Positions 49,316 through 58,631 of a stretch of 64,000 bases of DNA are shown here, in pieces. This DNA is from JBNJGB01 sp051747385. Lineage in GTDB: Bacteria; Myxococcota_A; UBA9042; PHBI01; JACKFB01. Position 1 is the first letter of the stretch, and every line of letters begins with the position of its first letter. Location: contig JBNJGB010000032.1 of assembly GCA_051747385.1 (NCBI GenBank), positions 9,197 through 73,196 of the forward strand. Reading direction: 5' to 3'. The notes under the pieces were generated by a model. The model saw only the letters and a program-made list of their open reading frames with translations. It had not been told where the DNA came from and searched no databases. The position numbers were made by a program, and so were the translations under genes.

Positions 49316-51155
49316 GGCGCCGGCGCAGGTCCGACACGAGGGCCATGTCGGCGCCGTGGGCGGCGAGGGCGTCCACCTCGGCGGAGGCGGCGTCCGGCCG
49401 GTCGAGGCGCAGGAACGCCAGGACCAGGTTCAGGCGCCAGTCGATCTGGTCCGGGGCGGCCTCCAGGGCGTCGCGCCAGTCCACGGCGGCCTGCTCGGTG
49501 CGACCGGCGTCCATGTGGAGGCCGGCCCGGATGGCCCGGAGGTGGGGGTAGCGGGGCATCCGATCCAGGGCGTCGTCGCAGAGCGCCACGGCCTCGTCGC
49601 CGCGTCCCACGCGCTGGAGGTGCAAGGCCAGGCTCCCCAGGGCCGCCGGGTGCCGGGGCTCCAGCTCCAGGCAGCGGCGGAGGAGGCGCTCCCCCTCTTC
49701 GAACCCGCCCGCGCGCAGGTGGTCGAGCGCCGCGCGATAGGGCCCGTGGTGATACCCGGCCAGGGAGAGCAGCCCGAAGCCGTCGCGCTGCGGGTCGCCC
49801 TCGTGGATGGTGTCGTCCAGGAGGTTGCCCAGCCAGGAGCCGGCGGGAAGCTGGGTGGCCTGGACCACGGCGACGGCCCCCTCCCCATCGCCCGCCAGCC
49901 AGGCGGCCAGCGCGAGGTTCGCCTGCGCCGCGGCGTCCGCGTCGGCGGCCTCGGCGGCCTCCTCGGCCCGCCGGCGCGCCGCGTCCAGGTCCCCCGCGGC
50001 GGCGTCCAGGTACGCGAGCTGGCCGACCGCACCCGGCGACGGGGGATCCGCGTCCGCGGCCTTCCGGTAGTGCGAGCGGGCCGCGTCCACGTCGCCGCGA
50101 AGCTCCTCGGTCAGGCCCCGCCAGGTCGACAGGCGCGACGAGGTCCCACGGACGGCCTCCGCCCGGTCGAGCAGGGCGTCCAGCTCGCTCGGGCCGCCGT
50201 CCACGACCAGGTGATGCACGATCTCCCGGACGGCGTCGTCGTCGAGGTCGGCCATCGCCGCCTCCACCTCGTCCCAGGCACCCCGGAGGGCGGCGTCGAG
50301 CGTCGGCTGGGCGGCGGCGCCCACGGGCACGCCGCGGCCGTGGGCGTGGCACGGGAGGTGGAGGTCGACGGCGAACAGGCTGGTGGCAGCGCCGGACGTC
50401 CCGGCCGCCTCCTGGAGCAGGGCCACGCGATCGACGCCCAGGACCTCGGGGGCGTCCCAGCCGGACTCCTGGAGGGCCGCGACGTCGTCGTCGGTCGTGG
50501 GGAGGCGGAAGGCGCCCACGACGTGGGTGGCCGCGGGCGGACCCGGGAGGTGCGCCACCGGGACGGCGACGCCAAGGAGGACGCGCAGGCCCTCCTCCTC
50601 GCCGATCACCTCCAGGACGTCCGGGTCGCGCTGCAGTCGACGGACCTGCAAGCGGCCGACCTCGACGCCCTCGTCCAGGTCGCCTTGGGGGGCCTTCGAC
50701 GGCTCGCCCGCTCCGTCCAGGCCCACCTCCGCCGCCAGTCGATCTCCGTCGTGCGGCGCGAGCGGGGTGGAGGACGAGTCGGTGCGCCACGGGGGCAGGT
50801 GGACCCGGAGGACCTCTCCGTCCCCGCAGGCGATCAGGGCGCCGGACGGGCCGACGCGGACCGGGCCGCCGGGGCGGACGTGGGGATCGTGGCGGCGGAG
50901 GACGTCGAGGAGGTCCTCGCGCTCCAGCACCGCGTCCAGGTCGGGGACGGCCGGCGCATACGGCGAGCCGACGTCGGCGAACGGGAAGGGCCTCTCCCGC
51001 TCCACGAAGGCGTCCCGAAGTTGGAGGACCCCCTTCCGGCTCAGGGTCTGGCGGCTCCGCCACAGGCGATCGAGGTCCTCGTCGCCGACGTCCGCCCACG
51101 GCGAGGGCTTCGGGTCCTGCGAGAACAGCTTTCGGACCAGGTCGCCGATGCCCAC
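49299..51155 (-). CDS. TPR-repeat protein, unknown function
   Basis: A 618-residue soluble protein with no signal peptide. The first 190 residues (MGIGDLVRKLFSQDPKPSPW, then LQLRDAFVERERPFPFADVG) are not recognised. A middle part (about 190-300) resembles a domain with GAFRLPTTDDDVAALQESG and HHLVVDGGPSELDALLDRAE. TPR units begin about 350: ELRGDVDAARSHYRKAADADPP, then GEGAVAVVQATQLP, and the clear repeats FEEGERLLRRCLELEPRHPA, RGDEAVALCDDALDRMPRYP and RTEQAAVDWRDALEAAPDQI near the C-terminus. It could scaffold protein assembly. Convergent with and overlapping the end of the large Cys-rich lipoprotein gene. Confidence 0.7.
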   Translation of the reverse strand: MGIGDLVRKLFSQDPKPSPWADVGDEDLDRLWRSRQTLSRKGVLQLRDAFVERERPFPFADVGSPYAPAVPDLDAVLEREDLLDVLRRHDPHVRPGGPVRVGPSGALIACGDGEVLRVHLPPWRTDSSSTPLAPHDGDRLAAEVGLDGAGEPSKAPQGDLDEGVEVGRLQVRRLQRDPDVLEVIGEEEGLRVLLGVAVPVAHLPGPPAATHVVGAFRLPTTDDDVAALQESGWDAPEVLGVDRVALLQEAAGTSGAATSLFAVDLHLPCHAHGRGVPVGAAAQPTLDAALRGAWDEVEAAMADLDDDAVREIVHHLVVDGGPSELDALLDRAEAVRGTSSRLSTWRGLTEELRGDVDAARSHYRKAADADPPSPGAVGQLAYLDAAAGDLDAARRRAEEAAEAADADAAAQANLALAAWLAGDGEGAVAVVQATQLPAGSWLGNLLDDTIHEGDPQRDGFGLLSLAGYHHGPYRAALDHLRAGGFEEGERLLRRCLELEPRHPAALGSLALHLQRVGRGDEAVALCDDALDRMPRYPHLRAIRAGLHMDAGRTEQAAVDWRDALEAAPDQIDWRLNLVLAFLRLDRPDAASAEVDALAAHGADMALVSDLRRRLKERG

Positions 51156-51301
51156 CGCGCACCTCCAGGCTGGGGATCGGCGGGAAGCTAGGACGTGCCC
51201 GGCCGGCCGTCAATGCGGTGTGCGGCCCCGCGAACCCGCGCTTGCGTCGGGAGGGCTCGCCGACCATCCTTGGCGCGCTCCGACGGCGAGGAGGTGGACG
51301 G

Positions 51302-53017
51302 ATGCGACTGGACGGCGGATTTCGACGAGGTGGACTCCACATGGCGCTGGCCATGCTGGGGGCCGTGGCGCTGGTGGCCTGCAGCTCCGACGATGGAGAC
51401 AGCGAGGGAGCCGGGGACGCGGCGCCCGACGCGGTGGAGGACACGGCCGAGCCCCTCGACGCGGATGGCGACACGCCTGCCCCCGACGCCGCCGATCCGG
51501 ACGCGGATGACGCGGACGACGTGTTCGTGGATCCGAACGCCGTCCTCCAGCCGGCCGAGGGCGAGGTGAACTTCGCCACGGCGGCCGACGGCTGGTACCG
51601 GGGCGACCTGCACTATCACACCGACTACAGCGACGACGCGCGGGAGCAGGGGGGCGATCCCCTGGCCATGTGCCTCGAGATCGCGGACGCGTTCCGGGAT
51701 CCGGTCTTCGTGGACAAGCACCCCGAGCTCGCCGGCAACGGGCTGGACTTCATCGCCATCACCGACCACCGCACCGCCGCCGCCCTGGAGGACCCGGACT
51801 TCGGGCACGATCACCTCATCGTCATCCCGGGCGAGGAGTACGGCGGCTCGGGACACGCCAACATCTTCGGCATCAAGGAGTTCATCACCCACGAGCCCGC
51901 CGACGGGCAGTCCCAGGCCGATCGGCAGCGCGACGCCATCGAGGAGGCCCACGGCATGGGGGCGTTCTTCTCCATCAACCACCCGATGGACGGGAACAAC
52001 TGGCCCTACGACACGCCGGACATCGACGGCATCGAGGTCTGGAACGGCCCGTGGGCCGGCTTCAACATGGGCACCAGCGACGAGGATCTCGAGGACTCCA
52101 TCGCCGGAGCGGGGGAGGAGAACCCGTTCATCCGTGACGCCCAGACGGCCGGTGGGGGAAACAACGGCAAGGCCCTGCGGCTGTGGCGCAATCACCTGAC
52201 GGCCGGCATCCACGTCGCGGTCATCGGCGGGAGCGATCGACACATGCTCGTGCCGGCCGGCCTGCCCACCACCTACGTCCGGCGCCCGTCGGACGCGGAG
52301 TTCGACGGACTGGAAGGCCCCGATCTCGGCTGGGAGGGGGTCGTCGCCGGGTTCCACGAGGGCGGGACCTTCATCAGCCGCTCGACGTTCGGGCCGCAGG
52401 TGGACCTGGAGGCCGTCGACGGCGAGGGGCAGAGCTACGGGATGGGGGCCGCGCTTCCCCACGGCGGGACGTGGACCGTTCGCGTCCGCGTCAGCCGGGC
52501 CGTCGGGGGCGTGCTGAGGCTCGTGGCCGGTCCGCGAAAGCCCGCGGAGACCGACGGGACGTACCGCGCGGAGCCCGAGGTGATCTTCGAGGAGGCCATC
52601 CACCACGACCTCGTGGAGGGCGAGGTGACCTGGGAGGTCCCCGCCGCCGGCGGGTGGCTGCACGCCGTCGTGCTGGACGATCTCCGGCCCGATCCGCTCC
52701 CCGAGGGCCCCGTCCAGGACGCCTACGACAGCTTCCAGGAGCAGGTCTCGGAGGACGCCCTCAAGCTGATCGGGCAGGTCCTCATCCCCCTGGCCGACCG
52801 GGACGTGGTGTTCGCGCCGAGCGAGTGTGACCCGGACGAGTGGGAGCCGTGGCAGCTCGAGTGCATGCCGGTGGACGACTATCCGCCGCTCCCCACGTTC
52901 TACGTTCCGGACCGGATCGACCGGCTGCTGCACATCTTCTTCGACGACGACGGTGAGTCCACCGAGTTCGCCATGGGCGCCATCACGTCCGCCTTCATGG
53001 CGCCGCCCGAGGAGTAG
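51302..53017 (+). CDS. CehA/McbA-type PHP metallohydrolase lipoprotein, second copy
   Basis: A 571-residue lipoprotein: lipobox VALVAC (about 25-30), acidic linker to about 80, then the PHP domain from about 95: WYRGDLHYHTDYSDDA (HxH), DFIAITDHRTAAALE, VIPGEEYGGSGHANIFGI, FFSINHPMDGNNWPY and VIGGSDRHML. These match the metal ligands of the CehA/McbA family and of the paralogue at 10530-13235, which carries an extra N-terminal domain lacking here. A C-terminal beta-rich domain follows (TWTVRVRVSRAVGGVLRLVA). It precedes the CDF transporter gene in the same direction by 28 bases. Substrate unknown. ATG at 51302 has GGAGG upstream. Confidence 0.82.
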   Translation: MRLDGGFRRGGLHMALAMLGAVALVACSSDDGDSEGAGDAAPDAVEDTAEPLDADGDTPAPDAADPDADDADDVFVDPNAVLQPAEGEVNFATAADGWYRGDLHYHTDYSDDAREQGGDPLAMCLEIADAFRDPVFVDKHPELAGNGLDFIAITDHRTAAALEDPDFGHDHLIVIPGEEYGGSGHANIFGIKEFITHEPADGQSQADRQRDAIEEAHGMGAFFSINHPMDGNNWPYDTPDIDGIEVWNGPWAGFNMGTSDEDLEDSIAGAGEENPFIRDAQTAGGGNNGKALRLWRNHLTAGIHVAVIGGSDRHMLVPAGLPTTYVRRPSDAEFDGLEGPDLGWEGVVAGFHEGGTFISRSTFGPQVDLEAVDGEGQSYGMGAALPHGGTWTVRVRVSRAVGGVLRLVAGPRKPAETDGTYRAEPEVIFEEAIHHDLVEGEVTWEVPAAGGWLHAVVLDDLRPDPLPEGPVQDAYDSFQEQVSEDALKLIGQVLIPLADRDVVFAPSECDPDEWEPWQLECMPVDDYPPLPTFYVPDRIDRLLHIFFDDDGESTEFAMGAITSAFMAPPEE

Positions 53018-53045
53018 CGGGGCGGATCCGGCCCGGAGGAGTCCC

Positions 53046-54011
53046 TTGGCTACGGACGAGCAGCCGGCGCGCCCCGGCGAGGCGCTCATCGCGGTGCGGG
53101 CCAGCCTCGCCGTCGGCGTGGCCGTCCTCGCGCTCAAGATCGTCGCGTACCTCCTGACGGGGTCCATCGCGCTCTACTCGGACGCCCTGGAGTCGGTGGT
53201 CAACGTGGTGGCCGCCGGCGCCGCCTGGGTCGCCCTGAAGGTGTCGGCCCGTCCGCCGGACGCGGAGCACCCGTTCGGGCACAGCAAGGCCGAGTACTTC
53301 TCGGCCGTCTTCGAGGGCGTGCTCATCGTCGTGGCGGCGGTGTCCATCGTGCAGTCCGCCTGGGAGCGCCTCCACGATCCCCTCCCCCTGAGCAGCCTGG
53401 GCTGGGGCGTGGGCCTGTCCGTGATCGCGTCCGTGGGAAACGGCGGCCTCGGCGCCTGGCTGATCCGGAAGGGGCGAAAGCTCCACTCTCCGGCGCTCGT
53501 CGCGGACGGCAAGCACCTGTGGACGGACGTGGTGACGACCGTCGGGGTCCTGGGTGGCATCGCCGTGGCGTCCGTGACCGAGTGGTGGATCCTCGATCCC
53601 GTCCTGGCCATCGTCGTCGCCGTGAACATCATCTGGACCGGCTGGGGGCTGGTGCGGGAGTCCGTCGGTGGCCTCATGGACGAGGCCATCCCGGACGACG
53701 AGCTGGAGAGCATCCGCGAGGCCCTCTCGGAGCACATGGGCCGCGCGCTGCAGGCCCACGACCTGAAGACCCGGCGCGCGGCGCGGCACACCTTCGTCCA
53801 GTTCCACCTGGTGGTGCCCGCCGACATGCCGGTCGCCGAGGCCCACGACATCTGCGACGACCTCGAGGAGGCCCTGGGGGATCTCTTCCCGGAGGTCCAC
53901 GTGACCATCCACATCGAGCCGGAGGCCGAGGCCGAGCCCAGCCCGTTCGTCATGGGCCGCCCCTGCGCCCTCCGCCCCACGGGCATCGCCCCCAAGCGCC
54001 GCTCGGGCTGA
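53046..54011 (+). CDS. Cation diffusion facilitator (CDF) transporter
   Basis: A 321-residue inner-membrane metal/proton antiporter with about 6 hydrophobic segments: VGVAVLALKIVAYLLTGSIA, YSDALESVVNVVAAGAAWVA, SLGWGVGLSVIASVGNGGLG. The metal-binding residues are in DALESVVN and ADGKHLWTDVVTTVG, with HPFGHSKAEYFSAVFEGVLI between. The C-terminal cytoplasmic domain (THFVQFHLVVPADMP-like, HDICDDLEEALGDLFPEVHV, TIHIEPEAE) binds regulatory metal in relatives. Likely Zn2+ or Fe2+/Mn2+ export. TTG at 53046 is the start: GGAGGAG lies 4 bases before it and no ATG fits. Possibly in an operon with the PHP lipoprotein before it. Confidence 0.88.
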   Translation: MATDEQPARPGEALIAVRASLAVGVAVLALKIVAYLLTGSIALYSDALESVVNVVAAGAAWVALKVSARPPDAEHPFGHSKAEYFSAVFEGVLIVVAAVSIVQSAWERLHDPLPLSSLGWGVGLSVIASVGNGGLGAWLIRKGRKLHSPALVADGKHLWTDVVTTVGVLGGIAVASVTEWWILDPVLAIVVAVNIIWTGWGLVRESVGGLMDEAIPDDELESIREALSEHMGRALQAHDLKTRRAARHTFVQFHLVVPADMPVAEAHDICDDLEEALGDLFPEVHVTIHIEPEAEAEPSPFVMGRPCALRPTGIAPKRRSG

Positions 54012-54029
54012 CTCATGGACCGGCGAGGG

Positions 54030-54488
54030 CTACTCCGCCGCGCGCGCCTCGAGCTCGCTCACGGGCGGCACCTTCAGGTCCCGGTGGTCGGCGTACATGC
54101 AGCGGTCCTGCACGACGTCGAGGCCGGCCTTGGTGAGGGCGCTCGCGATCTGGTCGTGGCGGATGCCCTTCTGGAACCAGATGACTCCGGGCTTGGGCCG
54201 CAGGGTGAGGAACTCCTCCAGGTGGTCCGGAAGGTGCTTGGCGCCGCGGAACACGTCCACCACGTCGACCGGCTCGTCGATGTCCTTCAGGCTCTCGCGG
54301 ACCGTCTCGCCCCAGAGCGTCTTCCCGGCGTGCCCCGGGTTCACCGGGATGATGCGGATGCCCTGCTCGTGGAGATAGTCGGGCACGTAGAACGCAGGCC
54401 GCTCCCGGTCGGGGTGTGCCCCGAGCACGGCGACGACGCGCGCCTGCTCCAGCACGGATCGGATCTCGTCGTCGGTGGTCAGCTCCAT
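54030..54488 (-). CDS. CoA-binding Rossmann protein (YccU-like)
   Basis: A 152-residue cytoplasmic protein of the CoA_binding_2 family. Motifs: VVAVLGAHPDRERPAFYVPD (nucleotide-binding turn), YLHEQGIRIIPVNPGHAGKT, LWGETVRESLKDIDEPVDVV, and the terminal PGVIWFQKGIRHDQIASALT, with DRCMYADHRDL at the end. The shape is a Rossmann fold that binds CoA in relatives such as YccU; the biological role is unclear. Length normal. Same direction as the ABC-F gene but upstream by 90 bases in reverse order, so co-transcription is possible. Confidence 0.85.
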   Translation of the reverse strand: MELTTDDEIRSVLEQARVVAVLGAHPDRERPAFYVPDYLHEQGIRIIPVNPGHAGKTLWGETVRESLKDIDEPVDVVDVFRGAKHLPDHLEEFLTLRPKPGVIWFQKGIRHDQIASALTKAGLDVVQDRCMYADHRDLKVPPVSELEARAAE

Positions 54489-54577
54489 GGCGCTCTCCTC
54501 CTCTGGTGCGTTCTGCGGGGGCGCCTCGGCGGCGACCGCCGCAGCCGAGCGGTGCAATCGTAGTGCCAGGGACAGGG

Positions 54578-56224
54578 TCAACCCGCCGCGGCCTTCGCCA
54601 GCCGGGCCTGCTGCGCCGCCACCTCGGCGTCCAGGTGATCGTCGCCGCAGCGCTCCAGGTACTCCTCGTAGGAGCCCCGGAAGTCCTGGATGCCGTCGGG
54701 CGTGATCTCGAGGACGCGCGTGGCCAGCCGCGAGACGAACCAGCGGTCGTGGGACACGAAGAGGATGGTGCCGTCGTAGTCCGCGAGGGCGTCGGCGAGG
54801 GCCTCGATGCCCTCCAGGTCCAGGTGGTTCGTGGGCTCGTCGAGGACCAGGACGTTGGGCTTCGTGACGCTGAGGCGGCTGAACACCAGGCGGGCCGCCT
54901 CGCCGCCCGACAGGCTGGAGAGCTTCTTGTCCACCTCGTCCTTCGTGAACAGGACGCGGGCGAGGTGGCTGCGGACGAAGCCGATGGGCTCGCCGGGGCA
55001 CGTCTCCCACAGCCAGCCCTGCACGGTCTGCTCCTCGCCGCCCAGGATCTCCCGGTGATCCTGGGCGAAATAGCCCGGGTGGGCCTCGTAGCCCCACTCG
55101 ATCTCGCCGTCGTCGGCCTCCAGGGCGCCCACGGCGATCTTCAGGAGCGTGGACTTGCCGATGCCGTTGGGACCGATGACGGCCATGCGGTCGCCGCGCT
55201 CCACGGTGAACGAGACCCCGTCGAGGACCTGGTTGTCGTCGTAGGCCTTCGAGACCCCCTCGACCGACAGGACCTCCTTGCCGCTCGGCCGCCGGGATGT
55301 GAAGCGGAACGCGGGGTGTCGGCGGGACGACCTGGGGAGCTCCCGGATTTCCATCTTCTCGACGCGCTTCACGCGGCTCTGGGCCTGGCGCGCCTTGGTG
55401 GCCTTGGCCTTGAAGCGCTCGATGAAGGCCTTCTGGTCGGCGATCTCCTTCTCTCGCTTGGCGATCTCCGCCTCGAGCCGCTCCCGGTCGGCGGCCTTCT
55501 GCTCCTCGAACGCCGAGTAGTTGCCCGAGTAGAGCGTCACCTGCTCGTAGTCCACGTCGATCACGTGGGTGCAGACGTTGTCGAGGAAGCGGTGGTCGTG
55601 GGAGATGACCATGGCGCAGCCCTGGTAGTCCGCCAGGAACTTCTCCAGCCACCGGATGGACAGGATGTCCAGGTGGTTGGTGGGCTCGTCCAGGAGGAGC
55701 ACGTCCGGCTCCGAGGCCAGCACCTGCCCGAGCAGCGCCCGGAGCTTGAAGCCGCCGGACAGGGTCGACAGGGGCTCGTGGTGGACCTCCGAGGGGATGT
55801 TCAGGCCCTCCAGGATCTCCCCGGCGCGGGCCTCGAGCGCGTACCCGTCGTACTGGAGCACCACGTCCTCCAGCTCGCTGTACCGATCCGCGTCGAAGTA
55901 CTCGTGGGCGCGAGCGAGGATGGCCTCCTTCTCCTCCATGGCGTCCCACAGCTCGCGGTTGCCCATCATCACGACGTGCAGGATGGGCACGTCCTCGTAG
56001 CGGAAGTGGTCCTGCCGCAGGACGCCCACCCGGGCCTTCCGCGGCACCTGCACGTCCCCGGCGCTGGGATCCTCGTCCCCCGCGATGATGCGCAGGAGCG
56101 TGGACTTGCCGGACCCGTTCGCGCCGACCACCCCGTAGCGATAGCCCGGGTGGAGCTGGAGGTTCGCGTCCCGGAACAGGGGCTGGGCACCGTAGGACTT
56201 GGTCAGGTTCGACAGGGTCAGCAT
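54578..56224 (-). CDS. ybiT: ABC-F family ATPase, YbiT type
   Basis: A 548-residue soluble twin ATPase with no membrane segments. NBD1: Walker A GVVGANGSGKSTLLRIIAGD, signature LSTLSGGFKLRALLGQVLAS, Walker B DVLLLDEPTNHLD. The interdomain linker is charged and coiled (ADRERLEAEIAKREKEIADQ, QAQSRVKRVEKME). NBD2: AVIGPNGIGKSTLLKIAVGA, LSSLSGGEAARLVFSRLSV, NVLVLDEPTNHLDLEGIEAL. Its wording (NRELWDAMEEK, RILEITPDGIQDFRGSYEEY) follows E. coli YbiT over its whole length. ABC-F proteins act on the ribosome E site to relieve stalling. Signature 1 is GGFK instead of GGQx, as in YbiT. Confidence 0.92.
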   Translation of the reverse strand: MLTLSNLTKSYGAQPLFRDANLQLHPGYRYGVVGANGSGKSTLLRIIAGDEDPSAGDVQVPRKARVGVLRQDHFRYEDVPILHVVMMGNRELWDAMEEKEAILARAHEYFDADRYSELEDVVLQYDGYALEARAGEILEGLNIPSEVHHEPLSTLSGGFKLRALLGQVLASEPDVLLLDEPTNHLDILSIRWLEKFLADYQGCAMVISHDHRFLDNVCTHVIDVDYEQVTLYSGNYSAFEEQKAADRERLEAEIAKREKEIADQKAFIERFKAKATKARQAQSRVKRVEKMEIRELPRSSRRHPAFRFTSRRPSGKEVLSVEGVSKAYDDNQVLDGVSFTVERGDRMAVIGPNGIGKSTLLKIAVGALEADDGEIEWGYEAHPGYFAQDHREILGGEEQTVQGWLWETCPGEPIGFVRSHLARVLFTKDEVDKKLSSLSGGEAARLVFSRLSVTKPNVLVLDEPTNHLDLEGIEALADALADYDGTILFVSHDRWFVSRLATRVLEITPDGIQDFRGSYEEYLERCGDDHLDAEVAAQQARLAKAAAG

Positions 56225-56340
56225 GGCGCCGGAACCTAGTCGCCGATCGCCCGCGAGTCCACCCTCCGTCCCGCGCGCCGAGATTCATGACCCTCCGCCG
56301 GGCCCGGCCTATGATGCGGGGCCCCAGAGGAGGCCCTCCC

Positions 56341-57567
56341 ATGCCCACCCTTCGCGCCCGCATCCTCACGCCCGCCGGCCCGGACGCAGTCCGCTGGCTG
56401 CCGGACGGGATCCTCTCGTTCGACGACGCCGGGCGGATCACCGAGGTGGCGGAGTGGGACGGGCGCGAGGTGGACGAGGACCTCCGCCCGGGCGTCCTCC
56501 TCCCGGGCTTCGTGGACGCCCACGTGCACTTCCCCCAGGCGCGGGTCGTGGGGCGGGCCAGCGGGCCCCTGCTGGACTGGCTGGAGCACGTGGTCTTCCC
56601 GGAGGAGGCCCGCTACGGCGATCCCGAGCACGCCGCCCCGGCCGCCGTCGCGTTCTGCGAGACCCTCGCGCGGGCCGGCACCACGACCGCCGTCGTGTAC
56701 GGGTCCGTGCACGCCGAGGCGGCGGATCTCCTCCTGGAGGCGCTGTCGGACTTCGGCCTCCGCGCGGCCGCAGGGCCCGTGCTCATGGACCAGGGGGTGC
56801 CCGACGACCTCCGCGTGCGGCCGTCCGAGGCCCTGCCGGCCCTGGAGCGCCTGGCCGAGCGGTGGCACGGCGCCGACGACGGGCGCCTCGAGGTGGCGGT
56901 CGTCCCGCGGTTCGCCGTCTCCTGCACGCGGGAGATGCTCCGGGGTGCAGGAGACCTGGCGCGGCGCCTGGGGCTGATGGTCACGACGCACCTGGCGGAG
57001 AACACGGCCGAGTGCGACCTCGTCCGCGAGCGCTTCGGCGCCCCCGACTATCTGTCGGTCTACGAGGACGCGGGGCTGGTCCACGATCGGACCCTGCTGG
57101 CCCACTGCATCCACCTCGACGACGACGCCTGGGAGCGGCTCGGGGCGGCCGGCGCCGCCGTGGCCCACTGCCCGGACTCCAACGCCTTCCTGGGCAGCGG
57201 CCACATGCCGGTCGACCGCGCCCGGGCCCACGGCGTGCCGCTGGCGATCGGCACCGACGTCGCCGCCGGGCGCACCTTCCGCGTCCCGCGCATCCTGTCC
57301 GCCGCCTACGACAACGGCCTGGAGCGGGGCGTGACCTTGAGCCCCGCGGAGCTCCTCTGGCTCGGCACCCGGGGCGGCGCGCGCGTCCTCGGCCGCGACA
57401 CGGTGGGCGCCCTCGAGCCCGGCCTGGAGGCCGACATGGTCCTCCACGACGTCCCCACCTGGGCCGGGACCGAGGAGGCGGTGCTCGGCCACCTGCTCTT
57501 CGACCACGACGCCCCGGGGCCCCTGCGCACGTGGGTGCGGGGGCGGACGGTCTGGCAGGTGCTCTGA
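56341..57567 (+). CDS. guaD: Guanine deaminase
   Basis: A 408-residue amidohydrolase that converts guanine to xanthine. Motifs in order: LLPGFVDAHVHFPQARVVGR (metal HxH; the HxPQ wording is typical of GuaD), HAEAADLLLEALSDFGLRAA, LMVTTHLAENTAECDLV (His ligand), LLAHCIHLDDDAWERLGAAG (His ligand), HCPDSNAFLGSGHMPV and LAIGTDVAAGRTFRVPRILS (Asp ligand). ATG at 56341 follows GAGGAGG. Slightly shorter than E. coli GuaD, but all ligands are present. Cytoplasmic purine salvage. Next to a YihY-like gene in the same direction, not a known partner. Confidence 0.87.
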   Translation: MPTLRARILTPAGPDAVRWLPDGILSFDDAGRITEVAEWDGREVDEDLRPGVLLPGFVDAHVHFPQARVVGRASGPLLDWLEHVVFPEEARYGDPEHAAPAAVAFCETLARAGTTTAVVYGSVHAEAADLLLEALSDFGLRAAAGPVLMDQGVPDDLRVRPSEALPALERLAERWHGADDGRLEVAVVPRFAVSCTREMLRGAGDLARRLGLMVTTHLAENTAECDLVRERFGAPDYLSVYEDAGLVHDRTLLAHCIHLDDDAWERLGAAGAAVAHCPDSNAFLGSGHMPVDRARAHGVPLAIGTDVAAGRTFRVPRILSAAYDNGLERGVTLSPAELLWLGTRGGARVLGRDTVGALEPGLEADMVLHDVPTWAGTEEAVLGHLLFDHDAPGPLRTWVRGRTVWQVL

Positions 57568-57674
57568 CCGGCTCCCGTGGCGATCTGCCCCGGAGGGGCG
57601 CACGGTCACGCCGGGGGGCCGACGCAGCGCGCCTTTGACGTGCAGCAGGACCGCCGCCCCCGGCGGTCGGACGC

Positions 57675-57690
57675 TGGCACGGCGTTCGCA
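57675..57690 (+). promoter_or_regulatory. Sigma-54 promoter-like sequence
   Basis: TGGCACGGCGTTCGCA matches the -24/-12 consensus (TGGCACG-N4-TTGCA) at all but one of the defined positions. It ends 12 bases before the ATG of the YihY-like gene, so transcription would begin almost at the start codon. In DNA this GC-rich a chance match is possible. Confidence 0.3.
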
Positions 57691-57702
57691 TCGTCTGCCC
57701 CC

Positions 57703-58620
57703 ATGGCCTCCGACGTCGAACATCATGGCGCGCCCCCACGCGAAGGCCGCGGGCTCGGTGCGTCACGTCCGCGGCGCATCCCCCTCCGGGGGTGGAAGGA
57801 CATCGTCGTCCGCGTCTACAAGGAGCTGGACCACGACCAGGTCAGCGTCCTCGCGGCCGGGGTGGCCTTCTTCGCGTTCCTCGGCATCGTCCCGGCGCTC
57901 ACGGCCCTGGGCTCGCTATACGGCCTCTTCCTGAATCCGGAGGAGGTGAACCGCCAGATCGCGGCGCTGGGGGGCGTGCTTCCGGAGGAGGCCCGGACGC
58001 TCCTGACCCAACAGCTGCTCGGCCTGGCCAAGACGTCCGGCCTCGAGCTCAGCTTCGGCGCCATGTTCGGCTTCGGCTTCGCCCTGTGGAGCTCGTCGAG
58101 GGCCATGCGCACGCTCATGCAGGCGCTCAACCTCGTCTACGACCTGCCCAAGCCGCGCGGCGTCGTGCGCCTGTACGCCACGTCGCTGCTCCTGACCTTC
58201 GGCGCCATCCTCCTCACCATCGTGATGCTGGGCGTCATCGTGGTCGTGCCGCTCGTGTTGTCCTACGTGGGGCTCGCCCCGGATCAGCAGACCCTCGTGT
58301 CGGCGATCCGCTGGCCCGTCCTGGCGATCTTCGTGTTCTCGGGGCTGAGCGTGATCTACCGGATCGGCCCGAACCGGCGGCGTCCGGGCTGGCGCTGGGT
58401 GATCTGGGGCGCCGTGATCGCGACGATCCTCTGGCTCGGGGCCTCGTGGCTCTTCTCCTGGTACATCAGCGGCTTCGGCCAGTACGAGAAGACGTGGGGC
58501 TCCATCGGCGCGATCGTCGTGTTCCAGCTCTGGCTGTTCCTGTCCGCCTTCGTCGTCCTGCTGGGCGCGGAGATCAACTCGGAGGTCGAGCACCAGACCG
58601 AGCCCGCCGGGCAGGGGTGA
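57703..58620 (+). CDS. YihY/BrkB-family membrane protein
   Basis: A 305-residue integral membrane protein with about 6 helices. The family opening is intact: RRIPLRGWKDIVVRVYKELD then HDQVSVLAAGVAFFAFLGIV and PALTALGSLYGLF. Later features include LPKPRGVVRLYATSLLLTFG, GPNRRRPGWRWVIWGAVIAT and the C-terminal KTWGSIGAIVVFQLWLFLSA, then FVVLLGAEINSEVEHQT, all standard for YihY. The family was once called ribonuclease BN by mistake; its real role is unknown, perhaps envelope related. ATG at 57703 lies within a cluster of weak sites; the first 30 residues are low complexity. Convergent with the giant sensor kinase downstream. Confidence 0.85.
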   Translation: MASDVEHHGAPPREGRGLGASRPRRIPLRGWKDIVVRVYKELDHDQVSVLAAGVAFFAFLGIVPALTALGSLYGLFLNPEEVNRQIAALGGVLPEEARTLLTQQLLGLAKTSGLELSFGAMFGFGFALWSSSRAMRTLMQALNLVYDLPKPRGVVRLYATSLLLTFGAILLTIVMLGVIVVVPLVLSYVGLAPDQQTLVSAIRWPVLAIFVFSGLSVIYRIGPNRRRPGWRWVIWGAVIATILWLGASWLFSWYISGFGQYEKTWGSIGAIVVFQLWLFLSAFVVLLGAEINSEVEHQTEPAGQG

Positions 58621-58631
58621 CGCCGCGGCGA

